From: Periweissella cryptocerci
GTDB lineage: Bacteria > Bacillota > Bacilli > Lactobacillales > Lactobacillaceae
Reading direction: 5' to 3'
Assembly: GCF_004358325.1 (NCBI RefSeq)
Contig: NZ_CP037940.1
Location: 2,294,001-2,358,000, forward strand
DNA: 64,000 nucleotides
Shown here: positions 38,046-52,017 of the stretch, in pieces
How the letters are laid out: every line of letters begins with the position of its first letter
Numbering within the stretch: position 1 is the first letter of the stretch
Translations under genes and position numbers: made by a program
The notes under the pieces: model-generated
The model's database searches: none
Seen by the model: only the letters and a program-made list of their open reading frames with translations
Told to the model about the DNA's origin: nothing

Positions 38046-39608
38046 GTGAAAATAAGAAAAATGCTCCAGCAAGCCTTACCGCTGCATGGGTTTGAACAGT
38101 TATTAGGATTTTCTAAAGACCTAGAACAAGCCCGAATAAGATACGAACAATGCGTGTTTGGACCACAAATCGAACAATTTGGTGTTCAAGATGATAAAAA
38201 CGAATTAATTGCAATTTTTGTAATCAAGCGGGCGCAAAATGGTATTGAAGTTAAATTTGCCTTTATTGTGCACGGGGCGGATAAAACAGCAGTGATGAAA
38301 CAGCTCGATGAATACGTCAGTGCGAAACGGTATCGACAAGTTAGTGTGGCGTTAGATGAAACCTGGGATAACAAAGTATTACGGGATATGGGTTTTGAAC
38401 AAGTAGACCAACGATTCGTGAAAATATACCAATATCCGATTTACCTAGTGTTTGGTGGTGGTGGAGCACATGGCGCATTCCAAACCGGGGTGTTTGATGC
38501 ATTGAAAGCAGCTGAGATTGTGCCCCAAGGAATAATCGGGGTTTCAGTGGGAGCAATCACTGGGATGTCGTTGCAGCATTTGGACAGTACAACGGCACAT
38601 GAAGTTTGGGGTATGCTGACCACGCAAAAAGTTTACGGAACCGATGAAATTGGGAAAACGCAATCCGAATTCGCCCAAACAATGGCACGTCAGTTAGTAA
38701 CCCGTGACTATAAATCTAAAGACCAGTTATTTGATTTATTTTTACCGGTTGCCCAAAAAGAGCTAGTTAACCCGATTGTGAAATTTTCATTGATTACGAC
38801 GGAAACTACCGGATTATTGCAAAAAATAGTTACGGTTGATAAAGATATGACACCTGAAGAATTAACGCAGTGGGTAGTTGCCTCGAGTGCCTTTTTCCCA
38901 GTTGTTGAGCCAGTTGAAATTGACGGAAAACGTTATATGGATGGTGGCTACTCCAATGATTTACCAATTCAAGTTGCAATTGAACAAGGGGCCAAAGAAA
39001 TCTACGCCGTTGATATCCAAGGTCTAGGACGGATTCGCGCGGTTGATTTACCAAGCGATGTCGTGCTGCATCAAATTGAGACTAAATGGGATTTGGGACC
39101 ATTACTAGATTTTTCACCCACCCAATCAGAGTTTAATATGCGCCTAGGGTGGTTGGAAACCCAAAAATTACTAGGGAAGCTTTATGGGCTACGGTATACA
39201 TTTGCGTGGCAACCCGATTATGCGCAGGTTTCGTGGGATAACTTGTCCGCATTATTTGCCACGACAGAACTGACGATGCAGATGCAAGGCTTGTTAGGTA
39301 GTGAGGCAGTCCGACTCGCATATCAACGGTTACTCGAGCGGTTTGTGGGACAGTCATTGACAACTGATGCTCAAAAAGGGTTAGCGACTTTGGAACTGAT
39401 TGCGGATTACCTTAAACTGGCACCAGGTAAGGTATATCATCCGGATTACTTTATCGACATACTGACAAGTCGATTTGAACACCAGCGCGATTTAAGTGCC
39501 TTTAATTTACCTGAAGGTGAGATTTCGCTAGCATATGCAGTTTTACATCCTGAGACAATTTTGGCAGGGGTCTTCTACACCTTAATGCATAGCCAATTAG
39601 AAAAATGA
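38046..39608 (+). CDS. patatin-like phospholipase with extra N-terminal domain
   Basis: The patatin core (about residues 130-330) has the oxyanion loop FGGGGAHGAFQTGVFDAL, the nucleophile GVSVGAITG and the catalytic Asp in DGGYSNDLP, so a Ser-Asp dyad hydrolase of lipid esters is expected. The first 130 residues and the last 190 match nothing I know; the N-terminal part looks like a small alpha/beta domain, perhaps GNAT-like. Translation starts at GTG 38046 with GTGAGG upstream. No signal peptide is seen, so it is probably cytosolic or membrane-peripheral. Confidence 0.8.
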   Translation: MKIRKMLQQALPLHGFEQLLGFSKDLEQARIRYEQCVFGPQIEQFGVQDDKNELIAIFVIKRAQNGIEVKFAFIVHGADKTAVMKQLDEYVSAKRYRQVSVALDETWDNKVLRDMGFEQVDQRFVKIYQYPIYLVFGGGGAHGAFQTGVFDALKAAEIVPQGIIGVSVGAITGMSLQHLDSTTAHEVWGMLTTQKVYGTDEIGKTQSEFAQTMARQLVTRDYKSKDQLFDLFLPVAQKELVNPIVKFSLITTETTGLLQKIVTVDKDMTPEELTQWVVASSAFFPVVEPVEIDGKRYMDGGYSNDLPIQVAIEQGAKEIYAVDIQGLGRIRAVDLPSDVVLHQIETKWDLGPLLDFSPTQSEFNMRLGWLETQKLLGKLYGLRYTFAWQPDYAQVSWDNLSALFATTELTMQMQGLLGSEAVRLAYQRLLERFVGQSLTTDAQKGLATLELIADYLKLAPGKVYHPDYFIDILTSRFEHQRDLSAFNLPEGEISLAYAVLHPETILAGVFYTLMHSQLEK

Positions 39609-39766
39609 GAAAGCCACGATGTGATTAGCTGATTTCGCTTGAAAAAGGCGCGATTATTCTCTAATAAAAGTCTTAAAATACGCTAAATAATTAATAATAG
39701 TACCAATTCTTAGAGAAAAATGTTAATATTAGAAAATGAAAATTAGTAAGAGTGAGGAGTTAGTAA

Positions 39767-40462
39767 ATGAGTAAGATTTTGGTCATTGAAGACGAAAAAA
39801 ACTTGGCTCGCTTTGTTGAGCTTGAATTACAACATGAAAATTATGAAACTGAAGTCCGCGATAATGGTCGTTCTGGCCTAGAAGCTGCTTTAGAAAATGA
39901 TTACGATGTTATTTTATTAGATTTAATGTTACCTGAGTTGAGTGGTTTGGAAGTTGCACGGCGTTTACGTGAAGCAAAGAACACCCCAATTATTATGATG
40001 ACTGCTCGCGATTCAGTAATTGACCGCGTATCAGGTCTCGATTATGGTGCCGATGATTACGTCGTGAAGCCTTTTGCGATTGAAGAATTACTAGCCCGTG
40101 TGCGTGCATTACTTCGCCGGATTGATATTGAAACCGAAGCACATGCGCCCCACCAATCAACGGTTAAGTTTAAGGATTTGGTTATCGAAAAGGAAAACCG
40201 AATTGTTCGTCGTGGCGATCAAGTGATTAACTTGACGAAGCGTGAATATGAATTGCTCTTAACTTTGATGGAAAACGTCAATGTCGTGCAAGCCCGTGAT
40301 GATTTATTGAAGCGTGTTTGGGGTTACGAATCAGAAGTTGAAACTAACGTGGTTGATGTTTATGTCCGTTACTTACGGAATAAGATTGATGACCCTGAAA
40401 GTGCCCGTTCATACATTCAAACCATTCGTGGTACTGGTTATGTAATGCGGAGCGCCAACTAA
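39767..40462 (+). CDS. arlR: OmpR-family response regulator (ArlR-like)
   Basis: The receiver domain has the phosphoacceptor Asp in DVILLDLMLPELSG, the Thr switch in IIMMTARD and the Lys in DYVVKPF. The C-terminal winged helix ends with VDVYVRYLRNKIDD and IQTIRGTGYVM. The length of 231 residues is typical. It resembles ArlR/CsrR-type regulators of envelope and surface functions in lactic acid bacteria; the orthology is inferred. TGAGGAG precedes the ATG. Its sensor kinase follows after a hairpin. Confidence 0.88.
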   Translation: MSKILVIEDEKNLARFVELELQHENYETEVRDNGRSGLEAALENDYDVILLDLMLPELSGLEVARRLREAKNTPIIMMTARDSVIDRVSGLDYGADDYVVKPFAIEELLARVRALLRRIDIETEAHAPHQSTVKFKDLVIEKENRIVRRGDQVINLTKREYELLLTLMENVNVVQARDDLLKRVWGYESEVETNVVDVYVRYLRNKIDDPESARSYIQTIRGTGYVMRSAN

Positions 40463-40475
40463 TTAATTAGGAAAG

Positions 40476-40505
40476 AGGGCCCGGCGTTTCGTCGAGTCCT
40501 TTTTG
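40476..40505 (+). terminator. hairpin terminator between response regulator and kinase
   Basis: AGGGCCCGGCG pairs fully with CGTCGAGTCCT when G-T pairs are counted, around a 3-base loop and followed by T5. It lies just 9 bp before the kinase start, with no strong ribosome site after it. Confidence 0.65.
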
Positions 40506-40513
40506 GTAAAATT

Positions 40514-41992
40514 ATGACAGAAAATAATAAATATCGCCGCTTCTCTGTCAAGTGGAAGTGGGCGTTAGGCACAACCATCGGGGTGTTCGTTGTCTTTGTT
40601 GTCTTTGGATTACTGATGTTTCGTGCGTTCACGCAAGATGCACTCGATAATCAAAAGCGTGAAGTCAACAGCGCATTGGAAGCAGTTAACCAGCGTTTCT
40701 CGTTAACTGACGCCAATAATTTAACCCTCGATATGGTCGAACCAACTTTGCGACCAAATAATGAAACGCACGTCCGGTCAATTTTGAACGACGAATTAAT
40801 TTCATCGGTCGCAAGTAAGAATTTTACATTGACGGTGTTTGATAAAAGCGGCGTGCAATTGTTTACTACGCGGAATAATCCAATCCAGATGCAAGGTAAA
40901 GCCAAAATTAACGGCAAAAAGCTAGTCAAAGTTGGTAAGCGGAATGTTTTAGTTGGGCGAATACCTGTCCATTCACGGACAACTGATCAAGTTATTGGTT
41001 ATATTCAAGTAATTGACAGCTTGTCAGATTATCACGTCATGTATGTCAAACTAGTCAATATACTAGTTGTGTTGATTATTCTGGGCTTAATGGCGATTTC
41101 TATGTGGGGTTACTTGCTGGCTGATTGGTTCTTGCGACCGGTCGAATACATTAGCAAAACGATTGCAGAAGTTGAAAAAGATCCGCAAACCGTTACCCGT
41201 GTGCCTGAAATGGCGCGAAATGATGAATTGTCAGATTTGGCTGATATCTTAAATGAGATGTTGGATCGAATGCAACGATTCATTGACCAGCAATCACAAT
41301 TCGTAGAAGATGTTTCGCATGAGTTGCGGACACCGGTGGCGATTGTGAAGGGGCACATGGATTTATTGAACCGTTGGGGTAAAGACGATCCACAGATTTT
41401 GAATGAATCAATTAGTGCATCATTAGCTGAAATGCAACGGATGGAAACGTTGGTGCAAGAAATGCTGGATTTGACACGGGCTGAACAAACGGAAATTAAT
41501 TTCCGTCATGAAGCAACCGATGTTCAAGATGTGGTTCACCAAGTTTACAATAATTTCCAGATGATTCATCCGGAATTTAAGTTTAGTTTGGAAGATGATG
41601 TGCATGAAGAGACGATTGTATCAATGTATCGTGATCATTTAGAGCAAGTCTTGATAATTCTTTCAGACAATGCGGTAAAATATACTCAAGAGCGTAAGGA
41701 AATTCATTTTTCAATGTCACGGACGGCTAAAGAAGTTCAAGTTGCTGTACAAGATTTTGGTGAAGGAATTTCACCGGAAAATGCAGCCCGCGTCTTTGAT
41801 CGTTTTTACCGTGTCGATAAAGCCCGTTCACGGGAAAAAGGCGGTAATGGTCTGGGCTTGAGTATTGCGCAGAAGTTGATTGAAGGCTATGGCGGCTCGA
41901 TTAATTTGGAAAGCTCGGAAGGGCACGGTTCAATTTTCCGGATTACGTTGCCAGTTGTAACCTTGGATGAAATGCGAAATAATCAACAATAA
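40514..41992 (+). CDS. arlS: sensor histidine kinase (ArlS-like)
   Basis: The 492-residue membrane kinase has an N-terminal helix (about residues 17-37), an extracellular sensor domain of about 140 residues, a second helix (about 180-205), a HAMP linker and the phosphoacceptor motif VSHELRTPVAIVKGH. The N, G1 and G2 boxes of the ATPase follow (LSDNAVKYT, VQDFGEGI, GNGLGLSIAQ). It pairs with the regulator just upstream. The ribosome binding site is weak and the gene sits behind a hairpin, so it may be expressed less than its partner. Confidence 0.9.
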   Translation: MTENNKYRRFSVKWKWALGTTIGVFVVFVVFGLLMFRAFTQDALDNQKREVNSALEAVNQRFSLTDANNLTLDMVEPTLRPNNETHVRSILNDELISSVASKNFTLTVFDKSGVQLFTTRNNPIQMQGKAKINGKKLVKVGKRNVLVGRIPVHSRTTDQVIGYIQVIDSLSDYHVMYVKLVNILVVLIILGLMAISMWGYLLADWFLRPVEYISKTIAEVEKDPQTVTRVPEMARNDELSDLADILNEMLDRMQRFIDQQSQFVEDVSHELRTPVAIVKGHMDLLNRWGKDDPQILNESISASLAEMQRMETLVQEMLDLTRAEQTEINFRHEATDVQDVVHQVYNNFQMIHPEFKFSLEDDVHEETIVSMYRDHLEQVLIILSDNAVKYTQERKEIHFSMSRTAKEVQVAVQDFGEGISPENAARVFDRFYRVDKARSREKGGNGLGLSIAQKLIEGYGGSINLESSEGHGSIFRITLPVVTLDEMRNNQQ

Positions 41993-42020
41993 ATTGATAC
42001 TTCGTTTTGGAGGTTTTAAT

Positions 42021-42299
42021 ATGACAAATAAAGCATATCGAATACAAGTATGGGGTAGAGTTCAAGGTGTTGGATTCCGCTGGAGTGCGATTCGCGTGGC
42101 AAACTCATTGAAAATTACTGGGTGGGTACAGAATCAACCGGATGGCTCGGTGTTGTTAGAAGCAACAGGACCAGAAGCTAAATTACATGATTTTGTGACG
42201 ATTATCAAAAATTCACCTAGTCCAGCGGGACATGTTGATCGGTTTGAAATTGAAGAAATTGCTCCAGAAGTGTACACGGATTTTAAAGCCCGCTACTAA
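42021..42299 (+). CDS. acyP: acylphosphatase
   Basis: The 92-residue enzyme hydrolyses acyl phosphates. It has the family signature VWGRVQGVGFRW (phosphate loop with Arg) and GWVQNQPDGSVLLEATG with the catalytic Asn. TTGGAGG precedes the ATG at 42021; a longer frame overlaps the kinase. Its cellular role is unknown. Confidence 0.93.
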   Translation: MTNKAYRIQVWGRVQGVGFRWSAIRVANSLKITGWVQNQPDGSVLLEATGPEAKLHDFVTIIKNSPSPAGHVDRFEIEEIAPEVYTDFKARY

Positions 42300-42371
42300 A
42301 ATGCTATCCATAAGAGGTGGAATTGTGAGGTATTTTCACATCTTTGGATGTTAGATAACAAAAGTGAAATC

Positions 42372-42412
42372 AAACGGGATTGGACGAATTTTGTTCTAGT
42401 CCCGTTTTTGCG
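42372..42412 (+). terminator. acylphosphatase terminator
   Basis: AACGGGA pairs with TCCCGTT across a 24-base internal region that can pair partly, followed by T5. Confidence 0.7.
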
Positions 42413-42453
42413 TTATTATAGAAAACAAAGTATCACATAAGGGAGGGTAAATG

Positions 42454-43062
42454 ATGATTTATGTTGTGAGTGATTTACATTTTTTCCATGCTGACTTATT
42501 AACGTCGCAGCATTTTGCGCCAAGGCCATTTGGGACGGTTGAAAATATGCATAAAACCATAATTGAAAATTGGAATGCGCGCGTTACTCCAACGGATACC
42601 GTGTATCATCTTGGGGATATCGCGATGTTGAATCGTAAGCCAAGTGAAAGTAATCCAATGATTCTGGAAGTATTGAATCAATTAAATGGGCATTTAGTAC
42701 TAATTAAAGGTAATCATGATAGTCGGTCGTTGTTTAAATATTTAGCAACGAACAACTACGCGTTAGATGATGGCAAAGTAAAGTTTAGTTTTGAAGATGT
42801 GGGGACATACTTTAAGCTGAACCACTATCAGTTCTATTTAACACATTACCCCATGTTATTTGGGGTTAACCAGAACTTGATTAATCTGCATGGGCACATT
42901 CATAACGCAACCGTACCCATCAAAGAAAATCTGAATGTGGGAATTGATAGTCCAGAAAAAGACTACTTACAGACGCCAATCCCATTTGGAGCGCCCTTTA
43001 GCGAGGCAGAAATCTTTGAAATGATTCAAGGCAAGCGTGACGATTTTGCTAAACGCCGTTAA
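42454..43062 (+). CDS. metallophosphoesterase
   Basis: A calcineurin-like phosphoesterase of 202 residues. Metal motifs are visible: VSDLHFFH (D-x-H), VYHLGDIAML (GD), VLIKGNHD (GNHD), a later FYLTHYPML and the LHGHIHN motif. It resembles small YfcE/phage-type members; the substrate is unknown. GGGAGGG at 42441-42447 gives the better spacing to the second ATG (42454); ATG 42451 is the alternative. Confidence 0.85.
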   Translation: MIYVVSDLHFFHADLLTSQHFAPRPFGTVENMHKTIIENWNARVTPTDTVYHLGDIAMLNRKPSESNPMILEVLNQLNGHLVLIKGNHDSRSLFKYLATNNYALDDGKVKFSFEDVGTYFKLNHYQFYLTHYPMLFGVNQNLINLHGHIHNATVPIKENLNVGIDSPEKDYLQTPIPFGAPFSEAEIFEMIQGKRDDFAKRR

Positions 43063-43151
43063 CTTTCTGCAATTGGCAAGGGTGACGCCAAATCAAAAGT
43101 CTGGATAGTAATACGCAAACACGTTGAACTATTCAATATATGAATGCAAAT

Positions 43152-43191
43152 AAAAAAGTTCACATTACCTTGATGTATGTGAACTTTTTTA
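43152..43191. terminator. bidirectional terminator between converging genes
   Basis: AAAAAAGTTCACAT pairs perfectly with ATGTGAACTTTTTT. It lies between the phosphoesterase gene and the converging DedA gene, so it can serve both. Confidence 0.9.
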
Positions 43192-43208
43192 TATTGAAGT
43201 GTGATTGA

Positions 43209-43904
43209 TTAAATTTCAGTATCCGTGTCAGCTTCTTTTTTTGCAAGCTCACTAGGCATAGTATGTTTCTTACGTAATTGGCTCTTAAGTGCACTAACAA
43301 CTGCGGGAATAGCAGTCACGATAACAATCCCAATAATTACGGCTGAGAAGTGTTCTTTAACAAATGGAATGTTACCAAAGAAGTAACCAGCACCAGTTGC
43401 CAAAATCGTCCAAGTTGTGGCTCCAATGACAGAGTACTTGATGAATCGTTTATATGGTAAGCCAGAACCACCTGCAACGAATGGTGCAAAAGTCCGAATG
43501 ATTGGCATATAACGAGCCAAGATAATTGCTACGGCACCATGCTTTTCAAAGAAGTGTTCAGCTTCTTCAATTGATTCTTTCTTAATGAAGCGACCGAAGA
43601 AGTGGTGATTCATCATCGCTTTACCAACGTGTTTACCAATATAGAAGTTCAAAGAGTCACCAGTTAACGCAGCAACCCAGAATAGGAAAGCGAATAAGAA
43701 TGGATCAAGACCATATTGTGGATTAGCGCTAATTGCTCCAGCGGCAAACAGTAGTGAATCCCCTGGGAGGAATGGCATAATGACCGCTCCAGTTTCAATG
43801 AAAATCACGGCAAACAAAATCAAGTAAGTCCATGAACCGAATGTATTAACGATGTTCACAATGTGGTCATCGATGTGTAAGATAAAATCAAATAGAAAAC
43901 CCAT
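43209..43904 (-). CDS. DedA family membrane protein
   Basis: The 231-residue protein has the VTT/DedA pattern: FIETGAVIMPFLPGDSLLFAAGA, GDSLNFYIGKHVG and FAPFVAGGSGLPYKRFI (each shown up to 20 residues). These proteins flip lipids such as undecaprenyl phosphate or phosphatidylethanolamine in bacteria tested so far. About five hydrophobic segments are seen, with a charged C-terminal tail ending KEADTDTEI. The ATG at 43904 is used; a TTG at 43925 would add seven residues. Confidence 0.9.
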   Translation of the reverse strand: MGFLFDFILHIDDHIVNIVNTFGSWTYLILFAVIFIETGAVIMPFLPGDSLLFAAGAISANPQYGLDPFLFAFLFWVAALTGDSLNFYIGKHVGKAMMNHHFFGRFIKKESIEEAEHFFEKHGAVAIILARYMPIIRTFAPFVAGGSGLPYKRFIKYSVIGATTWTILATGAGYFFGNIPFVKEHFSAVIIGIVIVTAIPAVVSALKSQLRKKHTMPSELAKKEADTDTEI

Positions 43905-44027
43905 AAGTATATTTTTCTCTCCCAAAACTTTTTTATTAATCTGAGAGTAGTTTACCAGATTTTTACACGATAATTTGTTACACTTATGTAAATCACAAAA
44001 AAATCACATTTAGAGGTATGATAAATT

Positions 44028-44615
44028 ATGGACTATCCACAACTTGATCCAGCCAATGCAGCTGGTCCTAAAGCAACTTTGCACACTAACCACGGTGATA
44101 TTGAAGTTGTCTTATTCCCAACGCAAGCACCTAAAGCCGTTGAAAACTTTATTGGTCACGCTAAAGCCGGTTACTTTGATGGTACGATTTTCCACCGAAT
44201 TATTAAAGACTTCATGATCCAAGGTGGCGATCCTGAAGGAACTGGTTTTGGTGGCGAATCAATCTGGGGTCATGCATTTGAAGATGAATTCTCAGATGAT
44301 TTGTTTAACTTGAACGGTGCCCTTTCAATGGCGAATGGTGGACCATTTACAAATGGATCACAATTCTTCATTGTGCAAGCATCACAAATGCCAGCAAACT
44401 TTGCGTCTCAATTAAAAGCCGCAAACTACCCAGACGAAGTTGTTGAAGCATATGGCACTAAGGGTGGTACTCCATGGCTTGACCACAAGCACACTGTGTT
44501 TGGTCAAGTAGTTACGGGGATGGATAAGGTCAACGAAATTGCAACTGTAAAGACTGACTATGCTGATAAGCCAGTAGACGATGTTGTAATCGAAAGCATC
44601 GATATTACTGAATAA
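44028..44615 (+). CDS. cyclophilin-type peptidyl-prolyl isomerase
   Basis: The protein catalyses cis-trans isomerisation before proline. The cyclophilin core is clear: [39 protein letters not shown] (catalytic FHR..MIQGGDP), GALSMANGG and NGSQFFI, with [15 protein letters not shown] near the end. The length is 195 residues with no signal peptide, so it is cytosolic. It lies alone between terminators. Confidence 0.94.
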   Translation: MDYPQLDPANAAGPKATLHTNHGDIEVVLFPTQAPKAVENFIGHAKAGYFDGTIFHRIIKDFMIQGGDPEGTGFGGESIWGHAFEDEFSDDLFNLNGALSMANGGPFTNGSQFFIVQASQMPANFASQLKAANYPDEVVEAYGTKGGTPWLDHKHTVFGQVVTGMDKVNEIATVKTDYADKPVDDVVIESIDITE

Positions 44616-44627
44616 TCTACTATATAG

Positions 44628-44667
44628 AAGTACAACTCAGAATTATACGAGTTGTGCTTCTTTTTTT
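44628..44667 (+). terminator. cyclophilin terminator
   Basis: GAAGTACAACTC pairs with GAGTTGTGCTTC (one G-T) around a 9-base loop and is followed by T7. Confidence 0.9.
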
Positions 44668-44838
44668 GGCCCCAATATGTGTAGTTAGGTTCCGAATATA
44701 TAGAAAGAAGACATCGGTGGTGTGTTACTGCGCAATGACATTACGAAGCACTATCTTGCTTAAGTGGTTATGGATTGTAAAATCTGCTACATAGATGGCC
44801 TAATGGATTAATTAACGAGTTATTGCTGGGCAGAAATT

Positions 44839-44866
44839 TTGACGGGATTAATTAGCATTTTATAGT
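44839..44866 (+). promoter_or_regulatory. promoter upstream of the S1-domain gene
   Basis: TTGACG (44839-44844) and TATAGT (44861-44866) with a 16-bp spacer. The rest of the 300-bp gap from 44668 to 44967 shows no gene or repeat. Confidence 0.55.
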
Positions 44867-44967
44867 GGGAACGGGTATACTGTTTCTTGATGAAAGCATA
44901 GCTGGAAATAGCCAGCACTAAATTAAAGATACAATAGACATAGGTTCTATAGAAAGGATGGTTAGCT

Positions 44968-45354
44968 GTGACAGAGTATCGTATCGGGATGCATGTCCGG
45001 GGACGTGTGACTGGAATTCAACCATATGGTGCGTTCGTTAGCTTAGATGAACATCACCAAGGATTAATTCATATTTCTGAGTGTAAATATGGTTTTGTTG
45101 GTAGTATCACTGACATTTTACATGTCGGCCAGGTAATTGATGTTGTTGTTTTGGATATTGATGAATATACGCAAAAGATTAGTTTGTCATTGCGCTGCAT
45201 TGAAACGCCACATGCTTCGACAGTTAAAAGAGTTGACGTTGGATATGTTCGGAAGCACTACTGGACAAAACGTAGTGCTGAGATTGGTTTCAAACCAATT
45301 GCACAACAGTTGGATGGGTGGAAAGAAGAAGCACTCGAAAATATTACAAAGTAG
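44968..45354 (+). CDS. S1 RNA-binding domain protein (CvfD/YugI-like)
   Basis: The 128-residue protein holds one S1 domain at residues 4-75 (IGMHVRGRVTGIQPYGAFVSL, then HQGLIHISE and VVLDIDEYTQKISLSLR). Small single-S1 proteins of this type are general stress or translation-associated factors in Firmicutes. Translation starts at GTG 44968, with AAAGGATGG upstream. The C-terminal 50 residues are basic and unassigned. Confidence 0.85.
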   Translation: MTEYRIGMHVRGRVTGIQPYGAFVSLDEHHQGLIHISECKYGFVGSITDILHVGQVIDVVVLDIDEYTQKISLSLRCIETPHASTVKRVDVGYVRKHYWTKRSAEIGFKPIAQQLDGWKEEALENITK

Positions 45355-45396
45355 GCACTTTATTGGTGCAGTATCGTTAGAAGGGAATTGCTTATT

Positions 45397-45753
45397 ATGT
45401 CAATTGTTGCAGGAACCATTGCGGTCATTCAAGATGGAATGCCATATTACTTAGTAGTAAATAATGATAATCACTATGATTTTTTCACAGCCAAGATGCA
45501 TGCACATGAAGGTGATACTGCCTTAGGAGCATTACTTGCAGCGATGGAACCACATTTTGTCATCGATGACTTACGATTAGATGAATTAACAAGCGTTACA
45601 ATCAATGACAAGTTGAGTTCATTGTTTGTATTTACAACAACAGATTTTGCAGAGGTGCAATTGGATAGTACTAATTTTGAATTTGTCCAAGCATCAGGAT
45701 TGCACTCATTATTAGAAACTGTAGATATGGGAACTGCACCGCAGTTACTTTAG
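45397..45753 (+). CDS. hypothetical protein
   Basis: A 118-residue protein that I do not recognise. It looks globular and mostly beta-stranded (SIVAGTIAVIQDGMPYYLVV at the start), with no membrane segment. It follows the S1-domain gene by 42 bp, so the two may be cotranscribed. AAGGGA lies 10 bases before the ATG at 45397. Confidence 0.65.
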   Translation: MSIVAGTIAVIQDGMPYYLVVNNDNHYDFFTAKMHAHEGDTALGALLAAMEPHFVIDDLRLDELTSVTINDKLSSLFVFTTTDFAEVQLDSTNFEFVQASGLHSLLETVDMGTAPQLL

Positions 45754-45779
45754 TCTATGAAAAAAGATCAATACGTTAT

Positions 45780-45821
45780 AAAAGACTTCAAATGCCAGTA
45801 GGTCGTTTGAAGTCTTTTATA
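45780..45821 (+). terminator. terminator after the S1-domain gene pair
   Basis: AAAAGACTTCAAA pairs perfectly with TTTGAAGTCTTTT around a 13-base loop. Confidence 0.85.
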
Positions 45822-46052
45822 TTTACAGAATGATATTGTAGTTTTAGAACATGCAGCTAGTATCGGTAGCGGGTGAAATGCTGATATATCAAGGTGTTAG
45901 TCAATAACCGTCGGCCAGGGTGGATCACAAAGGATAAAAATGTCGGAATTGTTCATTTTTTATGCTTGCGTTTTTTTAATCGTGATGATAATATTAAATA
46001 GTTGTGAAAGCAATGAAGCGGTTACACAGTTAAAATTAATTGAAATTAATGA

Positions 46053-46081
46053 TTGACATCTACTTGTGTAATTGATAAGAT
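46053..46081 (+). promoter_or_regulatory. rRNA operon promoter P1
   Basis: TTGACA (46053-46058) and TAAGAT (46076-46081) with a 17-bp spacer. The 230 bp before it (45822-46052) show no gene. Confidence 0.7.
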
Positions 46082-46143
46082 ATTAAAGTTGTCAGTTGGT
46101 TCAAACGAATCAAACGGCACGAAAAAATAATTTAAATTAGTTG

Positions 46144-46172
46144 TTGACTTTCATAAGTCAAACGAGTAATAT
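46144..46172 (+). promoter_or_regulatory. rRNA operon promoter P2
   Basis: TTGACT (46144-46149) and TAATAT (46167-46172) with a 17-bp spacer, 91 bp after P1. Tandem promoters are usual for rRNA operons. Confidence 0.7.
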
Positions 46173-46221
46173 AAATAAACGTTGCTGCTACTTATGCAGC
46201 ACGGTAGATCTTTGAAAACTG

Positions 46222-46237
46222 AATAAAGTTTTGACAA
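46222..46237 (+). other. 16S precursor processing stem, 5' arm
   Basis: These 16 bases (AATAAAGTTTTGACAA) are the exact inverse of 47975-47990 downstream of 16S. Together they form the RNase III stem around pre-16S. Confidence 0.8.
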
Positions 46238-46373
46238 TCAAATGATGTAAGGGTCTTAGATTTTGAATCTAAGATGTACAGATTTGCAAAAGTCAATTTC
46301 GCAAATAAATTGAATCAATTACCTCCCCGGTAATTGATTCAGGATAACAAAAGAGTCATCAAGACTCAATTTT

Positions 46374-51118
<4,745 letters not shown>

Positions 51119-51209
51119 ACGAAGTGGTGTCCGGTAAGGTTAATTAAGTAATAAATGATAGTATTCAGTTTTGAGAGATTAAGTTTCATATTTCTCATGA
51201 AAAAATAAG

Positions 51210-51326
51210 TGTGGTGGCGATAGCGCAGAAGATACACCTGTTTCCATGCCGAACACAGAAGTTAAGCTCTGTAGCGCCAAAAGTAGTTGGGGGATCGCTC
51301 CCTGCGAGGATAGGACGTCGCCATGC
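51210..51326 (+). rRNA. rrf: 5S ribosomal RNA
   Basis: About 117 bases starting TGTGGTGGCGATAGCG, with the conserved CCGAACACAGAAGTTAAG and a 3' end CGTCGCCATGC that pairs with the start. Confidence 0.95.
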
Positions 51327-51339
51327 TTTATATTTTTTC

Positions 51340-51412
51340 GGAAGATTAGCTCAGTTGGGAGAGCGTCTGCCTTACAAGCAGAGGGTCACAGGTTCGAGCC
51401 CTGTATCTTCCA
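51340..51412 (+). tRNA. tRNA-Val (TAC)
   Basis: Cloverleaf with acceptor GGAAGAT/ATCTTCC, anticodon loop CTTACAA and TTCGAGCC T-loop. First of 19 tRNA genes behind the 5S gene. Confidence 0.95.
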
Positions 51413-51414
51413 TT

Positions 51415-51487
<73 letters not shown>

Positions 51488-51536
51488 TATCGAGTTGAAA
51501 AACTTGATATGATGTATTAAAATTTAATAGTATTAC

Positions 51537-51609
51537 GCCGACTTAGCTCAGCTGGCAGAGCATCGCTCTTGTAAAGCGAGGGTCGAAGGTTCGAATCCTT
51601 TAGTCGGCA
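51537..51609 (+). tRNA. tRNA-Thr (TGT)
   Basis: Acceptor GCCGACT/AGTCGGC and anticodon loop CTTGTAA. Confidence 0.95.
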
Positions 51610-51615
51610 CTTCTT

Positions 51616-51687
51616 GCGAAAGTAGTTCAGTGGTAGAACATCACCTTGCCATGGTGGGGGTCGCGGGTTCGAATCCCGTCTTTCGCT
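51616..51687 (+). tRNA. tRNA-Gly (GCC)
   Basis: Acceptor GCGAAAG/CTTTCGC and anticodon loop TTGCCAT. Confidence 0.95.
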
Positions 51688-51711
51688 TTGTGTCAATTCA
51701 CAATGGTTTTT

Positions 51712-51797
51712 GCCGGGGTGGCGGAATTGGCAGACGCACAGGACTTAAAATCCTGCGGTGAGTGATCACCGTACCGGTTCGATCCCGGTCCTCGGCA
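51712..51797 (+). tRNA. tRNA-Leu (TAA)
   Basis: Type II tRNA with long variable arm, acceptor GCCGGGG/CCTCGGC and anticodon loop CTTAAAA. Confidence 0.95.
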
Positions 51798-51805
51798 TTT
51801 ATTAT

Positions 51806-51879
51806 GCACCTATAGCGCAATTGGATAGAGTGTCTGACTACGAATCAGAAGGTTGCAGGTTCGACTCCTGCTAGGTGCA
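51806..51879 (+). tRNA. tRNA-Arg (ACG)
   Basis: Acceptor GCACCTA/TAGGTGC and anticodon loop CTACGAA; A34 is expected to be edited to inosine by TadA. Confidence 0.95.
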
Positions 51880-51918
51880 TTGAATAATTTTTATTATTCA
51901 TATTTTAAATAGTTTTTT

Positions 51919-51992
51919 CGGGAAGTAGCTCAGCTTGGTAGAGCACCTGGTTTGGGACCAGGGGGTCGCAGGTTCGAATCCTGTCTTCCCGA
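51919..51992 (+). tRNA. tRNA-Pro (TGG)
   Basis: Acceptor CGGGAAG/CTTCCCG and anticodon loop TTTGGGA. Confidence 0.95.
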
Positions 51993-52017
51993 TAGATAGT
52001 CTTAGGATTATCTAATT

